Origin: Ga0077523 sp038324085
Lineage (GTDB): Bacteria > Pseudomonadota > Gammaproteobacteria > Burkholderiales > Ga0077523
Direction: 5' to 3'
Assembly (NCBI GenBank): GCA_038324085.1
Contig: JBBQHP010000023.1
Span: 1-64,000 of the forward strand
Length of the DNA: 64,000 nucleotides
The position numbers and the translations under genes were made by a program. The stretch's first letter is position 1. Each line of letters opens with the position of its first letter. Under the pieces are notes generated by a model, which worked only from the letters and a program-made list of their open reading frames with translations, did not search any database and was not told the DNA's origin. This document shows, piece after piece, positions 16,869 through 26,814 of the stretch.

Positions 16869-18785
16869 TCAGTCATCACCGGTATCGATATCGCATTCGA
16901 CCCGATTCCGCCCGAACGACTTGGCGCGATACATTGCACGGTCGGCCGCGAGCACCAGGTCGCGTCCGTTGCGATGGCCGGACAACTGGGCAATCCCGGC
17001 ACTGAACGTCACGCAGAAATTGCCCTGATCCGATTCGTGCACGACCTGGGCGAATTCCTCTCTCATGGCGTCGATCAGCACGAAGGCCGCGGTGGCATCG
17101 GTATTCGCAAGCACCACGGCGAATTCCTCGCCTCCGTAACGCCCGACGACATCGCTGATGCGCCGCAGGCGATGCATCAGGAAGCGGGCGAGCGACTTCA
17201 GTACGCGATCGCCGGTGGGATGGCCGTGGGTGTCGTTCACACGCTTGAAATGGTCGATGTCGATCATCGTGAGCGTCAGGGGCAGCTTGTAGCGCAGCGC
17301 CTTGGCGGTTTCCATGTCGATCTGCTGTTGCAGGCGCGAATGATTCAACAGTCCGGTCAGGCTGTCGTGCAGCATCAGCGCCCGCAGCTGGCGATAGCGC
17401 TGGATGCGGCTGGAGACCACGGAAACGAGTTGCCACGGGAAGATCGGCTTGGTGAGGAATTCATCGCCGCCGTGGCCCAGCGCTGCCAGTTGTCGGTCGA
17501 AATCCTGCTCGACCGACAGGAACACGATCGGAATGCTCATGAACGCTTCCATCTGGCGGATGACGCGGGCGACTTCGTCGCCGGAGCAACCGGGCAGGTT
17601 CATGTCCATCAGGATCAGGTCGGCGCCGAATTCGCCCAGGGCGTCGGGAAGTCGCTTCGGATCCGAAATCACGAGCGTCTCCATGCCCGCGGCCCGCAGC
17701 ATCGCGGCGGTGTGCGCGGCTTGCACTTCCGAATCCTCCACGAGCACCACCCGATAGGGCAGTTCCGTGTGCACTTTCTCGAGTTCATCGAGCGTATCGA
17801 TCAATCCCGGGAGCTTTACCGGCTCGCGGAAGAAACTCCGGGCGCCGAGCCGGACCGCCTGCAGTCGGTTCGCGAAACCGTCGTGCGCAGAAACGAACAG
17901 GAGCGGAATCGAGGCGGCAGCGCCGTTCGAGATGGCCTGCGCCCACGCTTCGCCGGTGCCGGCGATGTCTTCCAGACGGACGACGATCGCCAGCGGCGAC
18001 CGGTCCCGGGTCGCCTCGACGACGTCGGCGCTGCTGTCGAAGCGATGAACGTCGTACCCGAGTTCGGAAAGGTCGGCGGCGAGACGCCGGAACGGACCTT
18101 CGGCACGGCCGATCAGGTACAGGGCCCTCGATCGCGACGACTCACGGGCGGGCGCCGTGGGCGAGGGCACCTGCGGCGTGAACGCCGCGACTGCGGACGG
18201 CGCCCTGCCACGGCCCGGCTCAGGAGCTGCGCCCGCCTCAATCTTCGCCAGCGCGAAGCGCAGCGGCTCGAAGCTTCGTCTCAGCGCAACGATATCGACG
18301 TCCTTGCGAAGGTCCGATTCCGCCATCGCCTCACGCACCTTCATCTCGACGGCTTGCGCCGTCGCACCGACCTCGGCGAACCCCAGCGTGAGCGCTGATC
18401 CGCGCATGGAGTGCACCAGCCGGCGCAGCGTGACCAGACGTTCGGCACGATCGCCCGGTTCGTCGAAAGCAGCCAGGGCCTGCGCCATCTCCGCGAGCTT
18501 GGCGGGACCGTCGGCCGCAAACTCGGCCGCGATCTGCCGCAGCGTCTCCTCCAGAACCTGTTGCGCCTCGGCGTCGTCCTTGATGGCAGGCGCCTCGGGC
18601 TTCCTCGCCGGCAGCGCTTGTGCGTCCCAGATGGGACGCAACGTATCCGCCAGGGTCATCGGATCGAAGGGCTTGGCGATGACCTCGAGGGCGCCGGCCA
18701 GCTTCAGCGCCGCGACCTCTTCCTGCCGGGCCTTTGCGGTCATGAACACCGCCGGCACACCGGCACCCGAGGGCATCGCCCGCAT
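16869..18785 (-). CDS. HPt-receiver-GGDEF regulator (3' part of an interrupted gene)
   Basis: This 638-codon frame holds, in order, the C-terminal half of a receiver (with its conserved Lys in VIAKPF), an HPt-like domain (phospho-His in LVHSMRGSA), a degenerate receiver-like segment (ALYLIGRAEG onward), a full receiver (VVLVEDSEV, LILMDMNLPG, FLTKPI) and a GGDEF domain with an intact RYGGEEF active site. It should therefore make cyclic di-GMP if expressed. The missing N-terminal half of the first receiver lies directly upstream in the same frame behind a TGA codon. Whether this part is translated by itself, for example from the ATG at 18785, is unknown. It belongs downstream of the giant PAS kinase on the same strand. 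Confidence 0.75.
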   Translation of the reverse strand: MRAMPSGAGVPAVFMTAKARQEEVAALKLAGALEVIAKPFDPMTLADTLRPIWDAQALPARKPEAPAIKDDAEAQQVLEETLRQIAAEFAADGPAKLAEMAQALAAFDEPGDRAERLVTLRRLVHSMRGSALTLGFAEVGATAQAVEMKVREAMAESDLRKDVDIVALRRSFEPLRFALAKIEAGAAPEPGRGRAPSAVAAFTPQVPSPTAPARESSRSRALYLIGRAEGPFRRLAADLSELGYDVHRFDSSADVVEATRDRSPLAIVVRLEDIAGTGEAWAQAISNGAAASIPLLFVSAHDGFANRLQAVRLGARSFFREPVKLPGLIDTLDELEKVHTELPYRVVLVEDSEVQAAHTAAMLRAAGMETLVISDPKRLPDALGEFGADLILMDMNLPGCSGDEVARVIRQMEAFMSIPIVFLSVEQDFDRQLAALGHGGDEFLTKPIFPWQLVSVVSSRIQRYRQLRALMLHDSLTGLLNHSRLQQQIDMETAKALRYKLPLTLTMIDIDHFKRVNDTHGHPTGDRVLKSLARFLMHRLRRISDVVGRYGGEEFAVVLANTDATAAFVLIDAMREEFAQVVHESDQGNFCVTFSAGIAQLSGHRNGRDLVLAADRAMYRAKSFGRNRVECDIDTGDD

Positions 18786-18800
18786 CCGCTCGAGCGTCTC

Positions 18801-19001
18801 TCAGCCATCCAGTTCGGGCATCATCACATCGAGCAGGATCATGTCCGGCTTGAAAACCGGCAATGCCAGCAGGGCTTCCGCGTCGCTCGCGCAGGTGCGC
18901 ACCGTGAACTTGCCGAGCGTTTCCAGCGCGAAAGTCGCGACGCTCCGGATATCCGGAGCGTCTTCGACGTAGAGAATGCGGTTGAGCGTTGCGGCGGTCA
19001 T
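18801..19001 (-). pseudogene. 5' fragment of the receiver-HPt-GGDEF regulator, ended by in-frame TGA
   Basis: These 66 codons encode the first half of a receiver domain: LYVEDAP acidic pocket, phospho-acceptor D58 in LLDVMMPELDG, then TGA at 18801-18803. The next codons in the same frame read ETLERMRAMP and then the rest of the receiver with its conserved Lys. A single base change in one codon, or a sequencing error, explains the break. It starts 23 bases after the kinase stop, so kinase and regulator look like one operon. The full product would be about 710 residues. Confidence 0.75.
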
Positions 19002-19024
19002 TGACGGGCGCTTTCGGGTCGGCC

Positions 19025-22000
19025 TCAGGCGGCCTCCACCGCCGCCGATTCCGTGAGCGCAGGTGCGATGCGAAGCGTGAAGTGGAACGTGGTTCCTGCG
19101 CCCGCCGCAGTCTCGAAGCCGACCTGGCCGCCGTGATTCTCGACCAGGGCCTTGACGATGCTCAGGCCCAGACCCGTGCCGCCCTTGCCCCGACTGTCGC
19201 TCGAATCCGCCTGGTTGAACTTGCCGAAGATCGAGTCGCGGAAACTCTCGGGGATACCGGGTCCATGGTCGCGCACCGAGATCCTGACCATGTCGTCGCC
19301 GAGCACCGCAGCGACTTCGACCACCGCGTCCCGCGGGGAATACTTGGCGGCATTCGAGAGCAGGTTGGCCATGATCTGGATGAAATGATCGGCGTCCGCC
19401 AGCACCCGGACCTCGGGTATCGTGCCGGCGATCTCGAAGCGCACTCCCAGTTGCTCGCCGTAGCCGCGATTCATCTCGATGGATCGGGCAAGCACAGGTT
19501 CAAGCTCGTGCGCCTTCAGGTCGAAACGCATCCGTCCCGATTCGATCTTCTCGATGTCGAGAATGTCGTTGATGAGGCGCATCAGCCGCTCGCTGTTGTC
19601 ATGGGCGATCTGCACCAGCTTGGAGGCCTGCTCCGGAATCGTGCCTGCCGCGCCGCCGGCGATCAGACCCAGCGATCCGCGGATCGACGTGAGCGGCGTG
19701 CGCAATTCGTGGCTCACGGTGGACACGAACTCGTTCTTCATCCGATCGATCCGCTTGCGCTCGGTCGCATCGCGGATGACGGAAATGAGGATGCCATCCT
19801 CGCCGGTGCGCTCGACGAGCTGCATCGCCGCGTTCGCAGGGAAGGTTGATCCGTCCGCGCGACGCAGGGTGAGCTCGAACTCGCGATAGCGCAGCTCGCC
19901 GCGCATGAACTCGTCCATCCCTTGTCGATACTCGATCTCTTCTATGTCGTCGCGCAGGTCCCAGGGATGCAGCTGCAGCAGCCTGGGGCGATCGTAGCCC
20001 AGCGCATCCACCGCACCCTGGTTGGCATAGACCATCGTGAGGGAGTGCGGGTCGATCATGAAAATGATGTCGCGGGTGTTGTCGAGCACATGCTTGAAGC
20101 GATCGAGCACCGCTGCGACGCGCACCCGCTCGTCCGCGTCACGCGCGACACCGATGACCTGGGCGGTGAGCTTGCTGTCGGCTTCGCGCACGGCGCGAAA
20201 GGACGCTTCGATCCAGCGCCAGTCGCCGCCGGGGCGACGCATCCGGAACGTAGCGATCCGGCCGGCGCCGCCCGTGACGACCACTTCGCGGAAATCGCCG
20301 CGGACACCGGGTGCATCGTCGGGGTGTATCAGATGATCCACCTTGCGCCCCACCAGGTCCTTGGGCTGGAGACCCAACAGGTTCGTGCTCGCCGGCGATG
20401 CGTACTCGACCAGGCCGCCGGGGGACAGCTGGAAGATCAGGTCGTTCGAGTTCTCGGCGAGCAGGCGCAACTGCGCTTCGTTCTCCTGCAGGGCTGCCTG
20501 GACCTGCTTGAGGCCGGTGATGTCGACGCTCATGCCCACCAGGTACGCCTGGTCCGCGATATCGACTCGACGCTTCGTCTTGAGGAGCCAGCGCCGGTCG
20601 GACCGGGAGCGCATGAAGTTTTCTTCTTCCACGACGAGCGTCTGCTTCGATTTCATCACCGCATCGTCCTCGGCCCAGACGCGCTGCGCGAGTTCCGGCG
20701 CGACGACGTCGGGATCGCTCCGGCCCAGCAGCACCGCGCGATCGGCTTCCATCAACTCGCAGAACGCCGCGTTGACCAGGACCCATCGATGCTGCGCGTC
20801 CTTGACGAACACCGGCTGGGGAAAGGCATCCATCACCTCCGCCAGGAATGCCTGGTTGCGCTGCAGCGCCAGCTCGGCCTCCTTGCGCGCCGTGATGTCG
20901 CGCCCGACCCCGCGATAGCCCTGGAACACGCCGGCTTCGTCGAAAACCGGGGTGCCGGACACGCTCTCGTGCCGGGTCCCCGCGCTGGTCGTGAGGGACA
21001 GCTCCAGATCGTGGAACGGCAAGTGGGCTTCGAGCGTGCGCCGATGATCGCGCCAGCGGTCCGGGGTCATTCCGTCGTAGCCGGCCTCCCAGCGCGTCAT
21101 GCCCAGGAACGCCGAAGGCGAATCACCCCACGCATGGCCAACGCTTTCCGACTGGAAGGTAAAGCGGAAGCTCTCGTCCTGCTCCCAGATCCAGTCGGAA
21201 GAAAGTTCGTTCAGGCTGCGCAGGCGCGCCTGGCTGCTGCGCAGGGCCGTCTCGGTCCGCTTCAAGTGCGTGACGTCCGTCGCTATGCCCACGATATAGC
21301 GCGATCCATCGTTCGCGACGATGCCCTTCTGGCTCTTCAGCACCCAGACCCCCGCGCTGCCTCGCGTCTGGTGGTACTGCTCGGTCGTCAGTGGCACATC
21401 GCTCTTCATGGCGGCATCGTCCTCTTCCCAGTTCCTCCTGGCGATGTCCGAAGGGAGAAAATCCAGGTCGCTGCGATCGAGCAATTGCTTCCGATCGGCC
21501 CCCATGTCCTGGCAGAAGCGGTCGTTGAACAGCACGAAGCGATGCTCTGCGTCCTTCACGAAGGCCGACTGCGGGATGGCTTCGATGACCTCCTGCAGGA
21601 ACTGTCGATTCCGTTCCAGTTCGAGCTCCGCCTGCCTGCGCTCGGTGAGGTCGAGCAACGTGAGAATGACGCCCTGCCTGCCGTCCGGCAGGTTCACGCG
21701 ACACTTGTGTTTCATGACCCACCGCTCACTGCCGTCCGCCCGGGTGAAGGCTTGCTCCGCTATCAACGGCTGCCCGGTACGCAACACCGTATCGTCCTCT
21801 TCGTCGTTGTGTCGGGCCCGCTCCGACGAGTGGAAATCCGCGTCCGTCCGGCCCACGACGTCGTCTGCGCGATGCCCCAGCAGGTCGGTCAGCGCCTTGT
21901 TCACCAGGACGAACCGATGCGCGTCGTCCTTGACGATCAGCGGCAACGGGACCGAGTCGATCAGTTCGGCCAGCAGTTTGCGATTGGCCGCCAGTTCGTT

Positions 22001-24523
22001 CGCCGCCTCCTTGCGCTCCGTGATGTCCTGGAGCGTCCCGTGCAGCTTCACGACCTTGCCGCCTTCCTGCAATGCGGCGCCCCGCGCCCGGACCCACAGG
22101 CGATTGCCCTTGGCCGTGACGAACGGAAGCTCCAGATCGTAGGGTGTGCAATGCTCGATCGCTGCGCTGATGGCCGCCTCGAGTGTCGGCCGGCCTTCGG
22201 GTGCGAAGAAAGCGACCGCCGCGGCCAGATCCGGCCGGGTGCCCGGCTCGACCTCATGGATGAGGTAGGTGCCTTCGGACCAGGCCGGGACCATTGTCTC
22301 GAGATCGAGTTCCCAGCCACCGACGCGGACGGAGCGTTCGGTCTGGCGCAGCAGTTCGGTGCTGAGACGCGACTGTTCCTCTGCGCGGCGTCGGGCGGAG
22401 ATGTCGCGCACGGCCCCCGTGAATCGGGTGGGTTGCCCGGCAGCGTTCCACGTTGCCTGCCCGCGCGCGTGACACCACAGATAGTCGCCGGCCCGCGTGC
22501 GCAGCCGATAGTCCACCTCGTAAGGTTGGCGCGCGTCGAAATGGGCCTGCAGCGCGGCGAACGTGCGCCCGCGATCATCCGGATGCAGGTGGCCCTCGAA
22601 GAACTTGCGGTCGTACGGTACCTCTGCCGGTTCGTACCCGAGCATCTCGGCGTAGCGCGGCGAGTAGTAGCTCACGCCGGTCTCGAAGTTCCAGTCCCAG
22701 ATGCCATCGAGTGTGCCGCTCGCGACGAGCCGGAAGCGCTCTTCGCTGTCGCGCAACGCGGCTTCCGACCGTACCCGGTCGGAAATGTCCACCGAGTAGA
22801 CGCAGATCCCCGCGATCCGACCGGCGTCCACATTCGGGACCAGCGTGACAAGGATGTCCCGCCCCTGTCCCTGGTGCTGCAGGCGGCGTTCGTAAGTGTC
22901 GCCACGACCGGCCAGGGCAGCCGCGTAGTGATGTGCGACCACGACATAGTCGTCCACGCCGATGACTTCCTCGATAGTGCGCCCGAGCAGCGCCTGAACG
23001 CTCACGCCATACCAGTCCTCATAGGTCGTATTGCAGAACTGAAAACGCAGGTCGACGTCGAGATACCCGATGCACGCCGTGCTCGTGCCGGTGACGATTC
23101 CCAGGAGCGCCTCCGTACGTTCCCGGGCCAATTCAGCCGTGCGGCGAGCGGTGATGTCGCTGGCACCCACGAAGATGCCCTCTACCTGCCCGTCGGGGGC
23201 CACGGCGGGAACCAGTTCGACGAACACGTCCCTCGGCACCGGACCGTCGATCCGCCGCTCATAGGTCGTGCGATGGCCGGCCAGCGCCTCCCGAAAGTAC
23301 TTCTCGAAGAGCGCGAAGGCGTCCCGGCCCAGATTGCTTTCGATGCTCTGGCCGATGAGGGCAGCGGGATCGATGCCGAACCAGGTCCGATAGGTCTCGT
23401 TGCAGAACTGGTAGCGCAGTTCCGGATCGATGTAGCCGATCAGCGCCGGAGAGTTGCTGAGGATGAAGTCGGTGCGCGCCTTGCTCGCGGAGAGTTCCGC
23501 AGTGCGCGCCGCCACCGCTTCCTCCAGACTTCGATTGGCGACCCGGAGACTTTCCTGGAGATCGCACTGGGCACGCTCCGCCGCGCGCCGTTTCCCATCC
23601 GCGCGCGCGAGCAGATGGCCGGTCGCAAGGATGATCGCCGTGAGCAATACCAGTTGCGACAGGGCGAACAGTGCGGTCCCGAACTGCGTGCCGTACCAGC
23701 CACGATTCTCCCCGGCGAGCCGAAGCCACGCGATCAGGGGCGTCGCAATCCAGACGGTTGCCAGCAACAGCCGCACGACGAGCGCCGTGGTTCCAGGTCC
23801 GGTGAAGGTCGCGACCAGCCCTTCGCGCGAGCGCAGGAACAGGACTCCGGCCGCGGTGACGAACAGGGCTGATGCCGCCTCGATCGACATCGTGGTGTGG
23901 GACGTGAAACCACCGAATTCGGCGACATCGCAAAGATAGGCGAGCAGCGAGATCACCGACACGGCCAACGCACAGAGGGCCAGAGACTGCGAGGCGATCG
24001 CGGCCGACCGGCGCCCGGATATGCCGAGCAGCGAGGCCGCCGCGAGGCTCAGGAGCGTCATCGCGGTCTGGGGCGTCATGCGGCCCGAATGCGCCATGGC
24101 TGACTTCGAGCCGCCAGCGATCAACGAGTCGATACCCAGGTCGATGCCAGAAAGATATTCCAGCATCGTGCCCAGGGGCAACAACATCGCCAGACCCAGC
24201 AGGACGCGGACCGTCTGGCGAACCCGGGCGGTGTGCCGTCGTGCGCCCAGCAACAGCAGGGTTGCACCGAGCAGCGCCAGCCCGACTGCGACGTTCGGCT
24301 TGATCGCGGTCCATTCCCGCGCGATCGATTGCAGCACGTCGGGATAGAGGAACCAGGCCGCCAGCGCCAGTACCCCGAACGCGAAGGACAGGGCGCCCGC
24401 TACGCGAACGATCCCTCGCCCCGGCTGACGGGAGTCGACCGGAGTGGGTGGCTGGATCTCGACAGGTGGCGCGGCGTGCATGACGATGGATGATGGGAGT
24501 GGCAAAGACGGGGCATTGCCCAT
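19025..24523 (-). CDS. Membrane-anchored multi-PAS sensor histidine kinase
   Basis: A very large kinase of 1,832 residues. Residues of about 30-310 form a hydrophobic sensor with roughly eight membrane helices. About ten consecutive PAS/PAC modules follow (about 345-1580); recurring VKDxxHRxVLxNxxF lines mark several of them. A HisKA domain has phospho-His near 1605 (TVSHELRTPLTSI), and a HATPase domain has NAAKYSP, RDHGPGIP and GKGGTGLGLSIV. There is no fused receiver; the receiver-HPt-GGDEF gene directly downstream is the probable target. Signals could be redox, light or small molecules, but no ligand can be read from sequence. The start is uncertain: ATG 24523 and an in-frame ATG at 24481 both lack a clear ribosome-binding site. 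Confidence 0.88.
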   Translation of the reverse strand: MGNAPSLPLPSSIVMHAAPPVEIQPPTPVDSRQPGRGIVRVAGALSFAFGVLALAAWFLYPDVLQSIAREWTAIKPNVAVGLALLGATLLLLGARRHTARVRQTVRVLLGLAMLLPLGTMLEYLSGIDLGIDSLIAGGSKSAMAHSGRMTPQTAMTLLSLAAASLLGISGRRSAAIASQSLALCALAVSVISLLAYLCDVAEFGGFTSHTTMSIEAASALFVTAAGVLFLRSREGLVATFTGPGTTALVVRLLLATVWIATPLIAWLRLAGENRGWYGTQFGTALFALSQLVLLTAIILATGHLLARADGKRRAAERAQCDLQESLRVANRSLEEAVAARTAELSASKARTDFILSNSPALIGYIDPELRYQFCNETYRTWFGIDPAALIGQSIESNLGRDAFALFEKYFREALAGHRTTYERRIDGPVPRDVFVELVPAVAPDGQVEGIFVGASDITARRTAELARERTEALLGIVTGTSTACIGYLDVDLRFQFCNTTYEDWYGVSVQALLGRTIEEVIGVDDYVVVAHHYAAALAGRGDTYERRLQHQGQGRDILVTLVPNVDAGRIAGICVYSVDISDRVRSEAALRDSEERFRLVASGTLDGIWDWNFETGVSYYSPRYAEMLGYEPAEVPYDRKFFEGHLHPDDRGRTFAALQAHFDARQPYEVDYRLRTRAGDYLWCHARGQATWNAAGQPTRFTGAVRDISARRRAEEQSRLSTELLRQTERSVRVGGWELDLETMVPAWSEGTYLIHEVEPGTRPDLAAAVAFFAPEGRPTLEAAISAAIEHCTPYDLELPFVTAKGNRLWVRARGAALQEGGKVVKLHGTLQDITERKEAANELAANRKLLAELIDSVPLPLIVKDDAHRFVLVNKALTDLLGHRADDVVGRTDADFHSSERARHNDEEDDTVLRTGQPLIAEQAFTRADGSERWVMKHKCRVNLPDGRQGVILTLLDLTERRQAELELERNRQFLQEVIEAIPQSAFVKDAEHRFVLFNDRFCQDMGADRKQLLDRSDLDFLPSDIARRNWEEDDAAMKSDVPLTTEQYHQTRGSAGVWVLKSQKGIVANDGSRYIVGIATDVTHLKRTETALRSSQARLRSLNELSSDWIWEQDESFRFTFQSESVGHAWGDSPSAFLGMTRWEAGYDGMTPDRWRDHRRTLEAHLPFHDLELSLTTSAGTRHESVSGTPVFDEAGVFQGYRGVGRDITARKEAELALQRNQAFLAEVMDAFPQPVFVKDAQHRWVLVNAAFCELMEADRAVLLGRSDPDVVAPELAQRVWAEDDAVMKSKQTLVVEEENFMRSRSDRRWLLKTKRRVDIADQAYLVGMSVDITGLKQVQAALQENEAQLRLLAENSNDLIFQLSPGGLVEYASPASTNLLGLQPKDLVGRKVDHLIHPDDAPGVRGDFREVVVTGGAGRIATFRMRRPGGDWRWIEASFRAVREADSKLTAQVIGVARDADERVRVAAVLDRFKHVLDNTRDIIFMIDPHSLTMVYANQGAVDALGYDRPRLLQLHPWDLRDDIEEIEYRQGMDEFMRGELRYREFELTLRRADGSTFPANAAMQLVERTGEDGILISVIRDATERKRIDRMKNEFVSTVSHELRTPLTSIRGSLGLIAGGAAGTIPEQASKLVQIAHDNSERLMRLINDILDIEKIESGRMRFDLKAHELEPVLARSIEMNRGYGEQLGVRFEIAGTIPEVRVLADADHFIQIMANLLSNAAKYSPRDAVVEVAAVLGDDMVRISVRDHGPGIPESFRDSIFGKFNQADSSDSRGKGGTGLGLSIVKALVENHGGQVGFETAAGAGTTFHFTLRIAPALTESAAVEAA

Positions 24524-24820
24524 TGCTCACTAACGGTTGCCGAGGCACGTTCCTGAAGGTCTTGATGGACCGACTTGACGTACGACCAGCCCTGCCGGGT
24601 GGGCAACTTTTCCCAGCATGGAGCGGATCTCCGCGCGGGAAGGCGTCATCGCGGATGGCTGCCGAAATCGTGGATTCAGAGCCCCGGCTGCCCGTTCCTG
24701 GCGGGCTTTCGACGCGCCCAGGCGACTATCGCGGCGCGGGTCGATCGCGGGACCATCGTCAAATCGCCACTTGCTTCGCGCTTCGAACCCCGGCTACCAG
24801 CAGCCGCGCCGCGAACCCGA
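24524..24820. other. Intergenic stretch without a supported gene
   Basis: This 297-base stretch lies between the start of the giant kinase and the end of the glycosyltransferase gene, both on the minus strand, so it should hold the kinase promoter. I could not pick out a convincing -35/-10 pair or a coding frame. Confidence 0.4.
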
Positions 24821-25588
24821 TCAAGGCTGGCGGCCGGCCCGAATTCTTCGCAGTACCAGCCTCGGCAACCGGAGCAGGAAGCCGACCAGCAACCGCGAAT
24901 GCATCCATGCGAGCAATGCGTTGTCGCGCACGTAATGGAAATGCGAGACGCCGCCCTCGTCCCGGGCCAGGTACTTCACCGGCGCATCGATGTTGATGAC
25001 CGGCAGGCCACGCCAGACGAGGCGAACGGCGGCTTCCACGTCGAAATCGAAGCGCCGCATCCAGGGCGACCGCTGCATGACCAGGACCAGCGGACCGACC
25101 GGGTAGACCCGGAATCCGTAGAGCGAATCATCGATGCCCATCCAGAGGGTCTCGAGATTCGCCCACCAGTTCGAGATGCGACGACCGCGTACGCGCAGCA
25201 ACGGGGCGCTGGCGTCGAAGACCGGTCGACCCAGGACCAGTGCGTCCGGCGCATTCAGGGATGCCGCCATGAAAGCCTGGATGCGTGCGGCGGGATGCTG
25301 CCCGTCGGCGTCCATCGTGAGCGCGTGGGTGAATCCCTGCCGTTGCGCTTCCTGCAACCCATGGAGCACGGCGGCACCCTTGCCACGATTCTCCGGCAGG
25401 ACGAAAACGCGCAAGCCGGCTTCGGATCGACCGAGTTCCGTGAGCAGCGCGCCCGATCCATCCGTGCTGCCGTCGATCACTACCCAGACCGGACACCAGC
25501 AGGCGAGCGCCTCGCGGACGGTTCGAACCACCATCGGACCGGTGTCGTAGCTCGGAATCAGCACGAGATGGGTGCGGGACGGAGTCAA
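24821..25588 (-). CDS. Family 2 glycosyltransferase, aryl-polyene-cluster type
   Basis: A 255-residue GT-A glycosyltransferase. It has the nucleotide-sugar binding start VVIDGSTDGS, the ENRGKGAA segment, the metal-binding DXD-like motif MDADGQH, and a C-terminal membrane-proximal end (SHFHYVRDNALLAWMHSRLLVGFLLRLPRL, in two parts). That last section strongly resembles the GT2 enzymes that sit next to the LpxL-like acyltransferase in aryl-polyene clusters. Here it stands alone, about 10 kb from the cluster, among signalling genes. It likely glycosylates the lipid head group using an activated sugar at the inner membrane face. Functional linkage to the cluster is inference from family resemblance. 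Confidence 0.82.
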   Translation of the reverse strand: MTPSRTHLVLIPSYDTGPMVVRTVREALACWCPVWVVIDGSTDGSGALLTELGRSEAGLRVFVLPENRGKGAAVLHGLQEAQRQGFTHALTMDADGQHPAARIQAFMAASLNAPDALVLGRPVFDASAPLLRVRGRRISNWWANLETLWMGIDDSLYGFRVYPVGPLVLVMQRSPWMRRFDFDVEAAVRLVWRGLPVINIDAPVKYLARDEGGVSHFHYVRDNALLAWMHSRLLVGFLLRLPRLVLRRIRAGRQP

Positions 25589-25776
25589 CGCGAAATCACC
25601 CGGGTACGGTCAGGCGGGAAAACAGAGTGTCCCGGGAACAGTGGTCGAGGCCGGGCCGATGGTCCCGACAGACGCCGATGCATTTGCTCCGCCCGCTCAG
25701 GTCCGGTCGGCCGTGGTTTGCATACGCTCACTCTGCTGCGGCAGGTGCATCCGACTGATCCATGCCGACGACTTGG

Positions 25777-26814
25777 TCAGCCTATCGTGATGCGGTTGCG
25801 CCCGTTGGCCTTGGAAGCGTACAGAGCCCGGTCCGCGCGCTGCACGAACTCCGCGAGATCCTCGCCCTTCCGATGCTCTGCTGCCCCGGCGGACACCGTG
25901 ATGCTGGCGATCGTTTCCTCGGTGGACAAGCGGCGGATGCGCGTGCGCTCGACCTGGCCGCGCAGCGCCTCGGCGACGCTGGCCGCCCCGGCGAGCGGGG
26001 TCGCAGGCAGCAGCACGGCGAATTCCTCCCCGCCATACCGCGCCACGATGTCGCGCGCCTTCACCATGCTCTTCAGGACCTCTCCCACGGCCCTGAGCAC
26101 GCGATCGCCGAACACGTGACCATAGCCGTCGTTGATCTTCTTGAAATGATCGATATCGACCAGCACGAGGCTGAAGCCATTGCCGTTCTGGGCGAGCGCC
26201 GCTATGCGCTCGTCGAATCCCCGCCGGTTGACGAGACCGGTGAGCCCGTCCAGCAGCACTTCCTCGCGCGCGCGATGGAGTTCGTTGCGCAGGTGTTCGG
26301 TCTCGCCCTTGGTGGCGATCAAGCGCAGCTTCAAGGCGTCGAGCGACTCCTGCAATTCGATCGTGTCGCGCAGCACGGACCCGACCGCCGCCTGGAGCCG
26401 GCCATGCACCTCGGGAATGAGCTCGCGTCCGAACGTGGAAAGGCTCTCGCTGTAGTTCGAAGTCTTGGTATCGGCAAGCGTGGCCGACTCGACCATGGTC
26501 GTGACCATCCTGCGCAGATCCTCGTTGATGCGCTGGGCGCGGTCCGGCGTCATCTCCGCGACATGCTTGTCGAACATGCGACAGGTGATCTCCTCGTTCA
26601 GCTTGCGGCCGTTCATCGTGAGGTGATCGATCTCGCGTTTCATGGCGTCGTTGCGCCCTGACACGTACTCGTACCAGACCGCGTAGGTGACCGGATGGAA
26701 CGCGGCCTCGTGCTTCGCCATGAGCGCGATCGCAAGGCGTAACCACTCGGAGCTTTGATCAATACGATCTTCGTACTTCACTTTTTCGACCCGATCCACC
26801 GCAGGCAAGGACAT
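25777..26814 (-). CDS. Diguanylate cyclase (GGDEF)
   Basis: A 345-residue protein. The N-terminal half (about 1-175) is helical without membrane segments and ends in a coiled coil (LHRAREEVLLDGLTGLVNRRGF). The C-terminal GGDEF domain has an intact RYGGEEF site. It makes cyclic di-GMP from two GTP. I see no RxxD inhibitory site in the five residues before the active site. Its ATG follows the lutC stop directly (TGAATG at 26812-26817), with no gap, which points to translation coupled to the lactate-utilisation operon. Confidence 0.88.
   Translation of the reverse strand: MSLPAVDRVEKVKYEDRIDQSSEWLRLAIALMAKHEAAFHPVTYAVWYEYVSGRNDAMKREIDHLTMNGRKLNEEITCRMFDKHVAEMTPDRAQRINEDLRRMVTTMVESATLADTKTSNYSESLSTFGRELIPEVHGRLQAAVGSVLRDTIELQESLDALKLRLIATKGETEHLRNELHRAREEVLLDGLTGLVNRRGFDERIAALAQNGNGFSLVLVDIDHFKKINDGYGHVFGDRVLRAVGEVLKSMVKARDIVARYGGEEFAVLLPATPLAGAASVAEALRGQVERTRIRRLSTEETIASITVSAGAAEHRKGEDLAEFVQRADRALYASKANGRNRITIG

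Noticed and set aside
18790..18815. TGA in the receiver as a selenocysteine codon
   Set aside because: Receivers do not use selenocysteine at this loop, and I see no clear SECIS-type hairpin just after it. A nonsense mutation or sequence error is simpler.
19922..23872. 1,316-codon open frame on the plus strand
   Set aside because: It is exactly antisense to the multi-PAS kinase, whose domains are unmistakable. Its Arg/His/Asp/Val-rich composition is what GC-rich codons give on the opposite strand.
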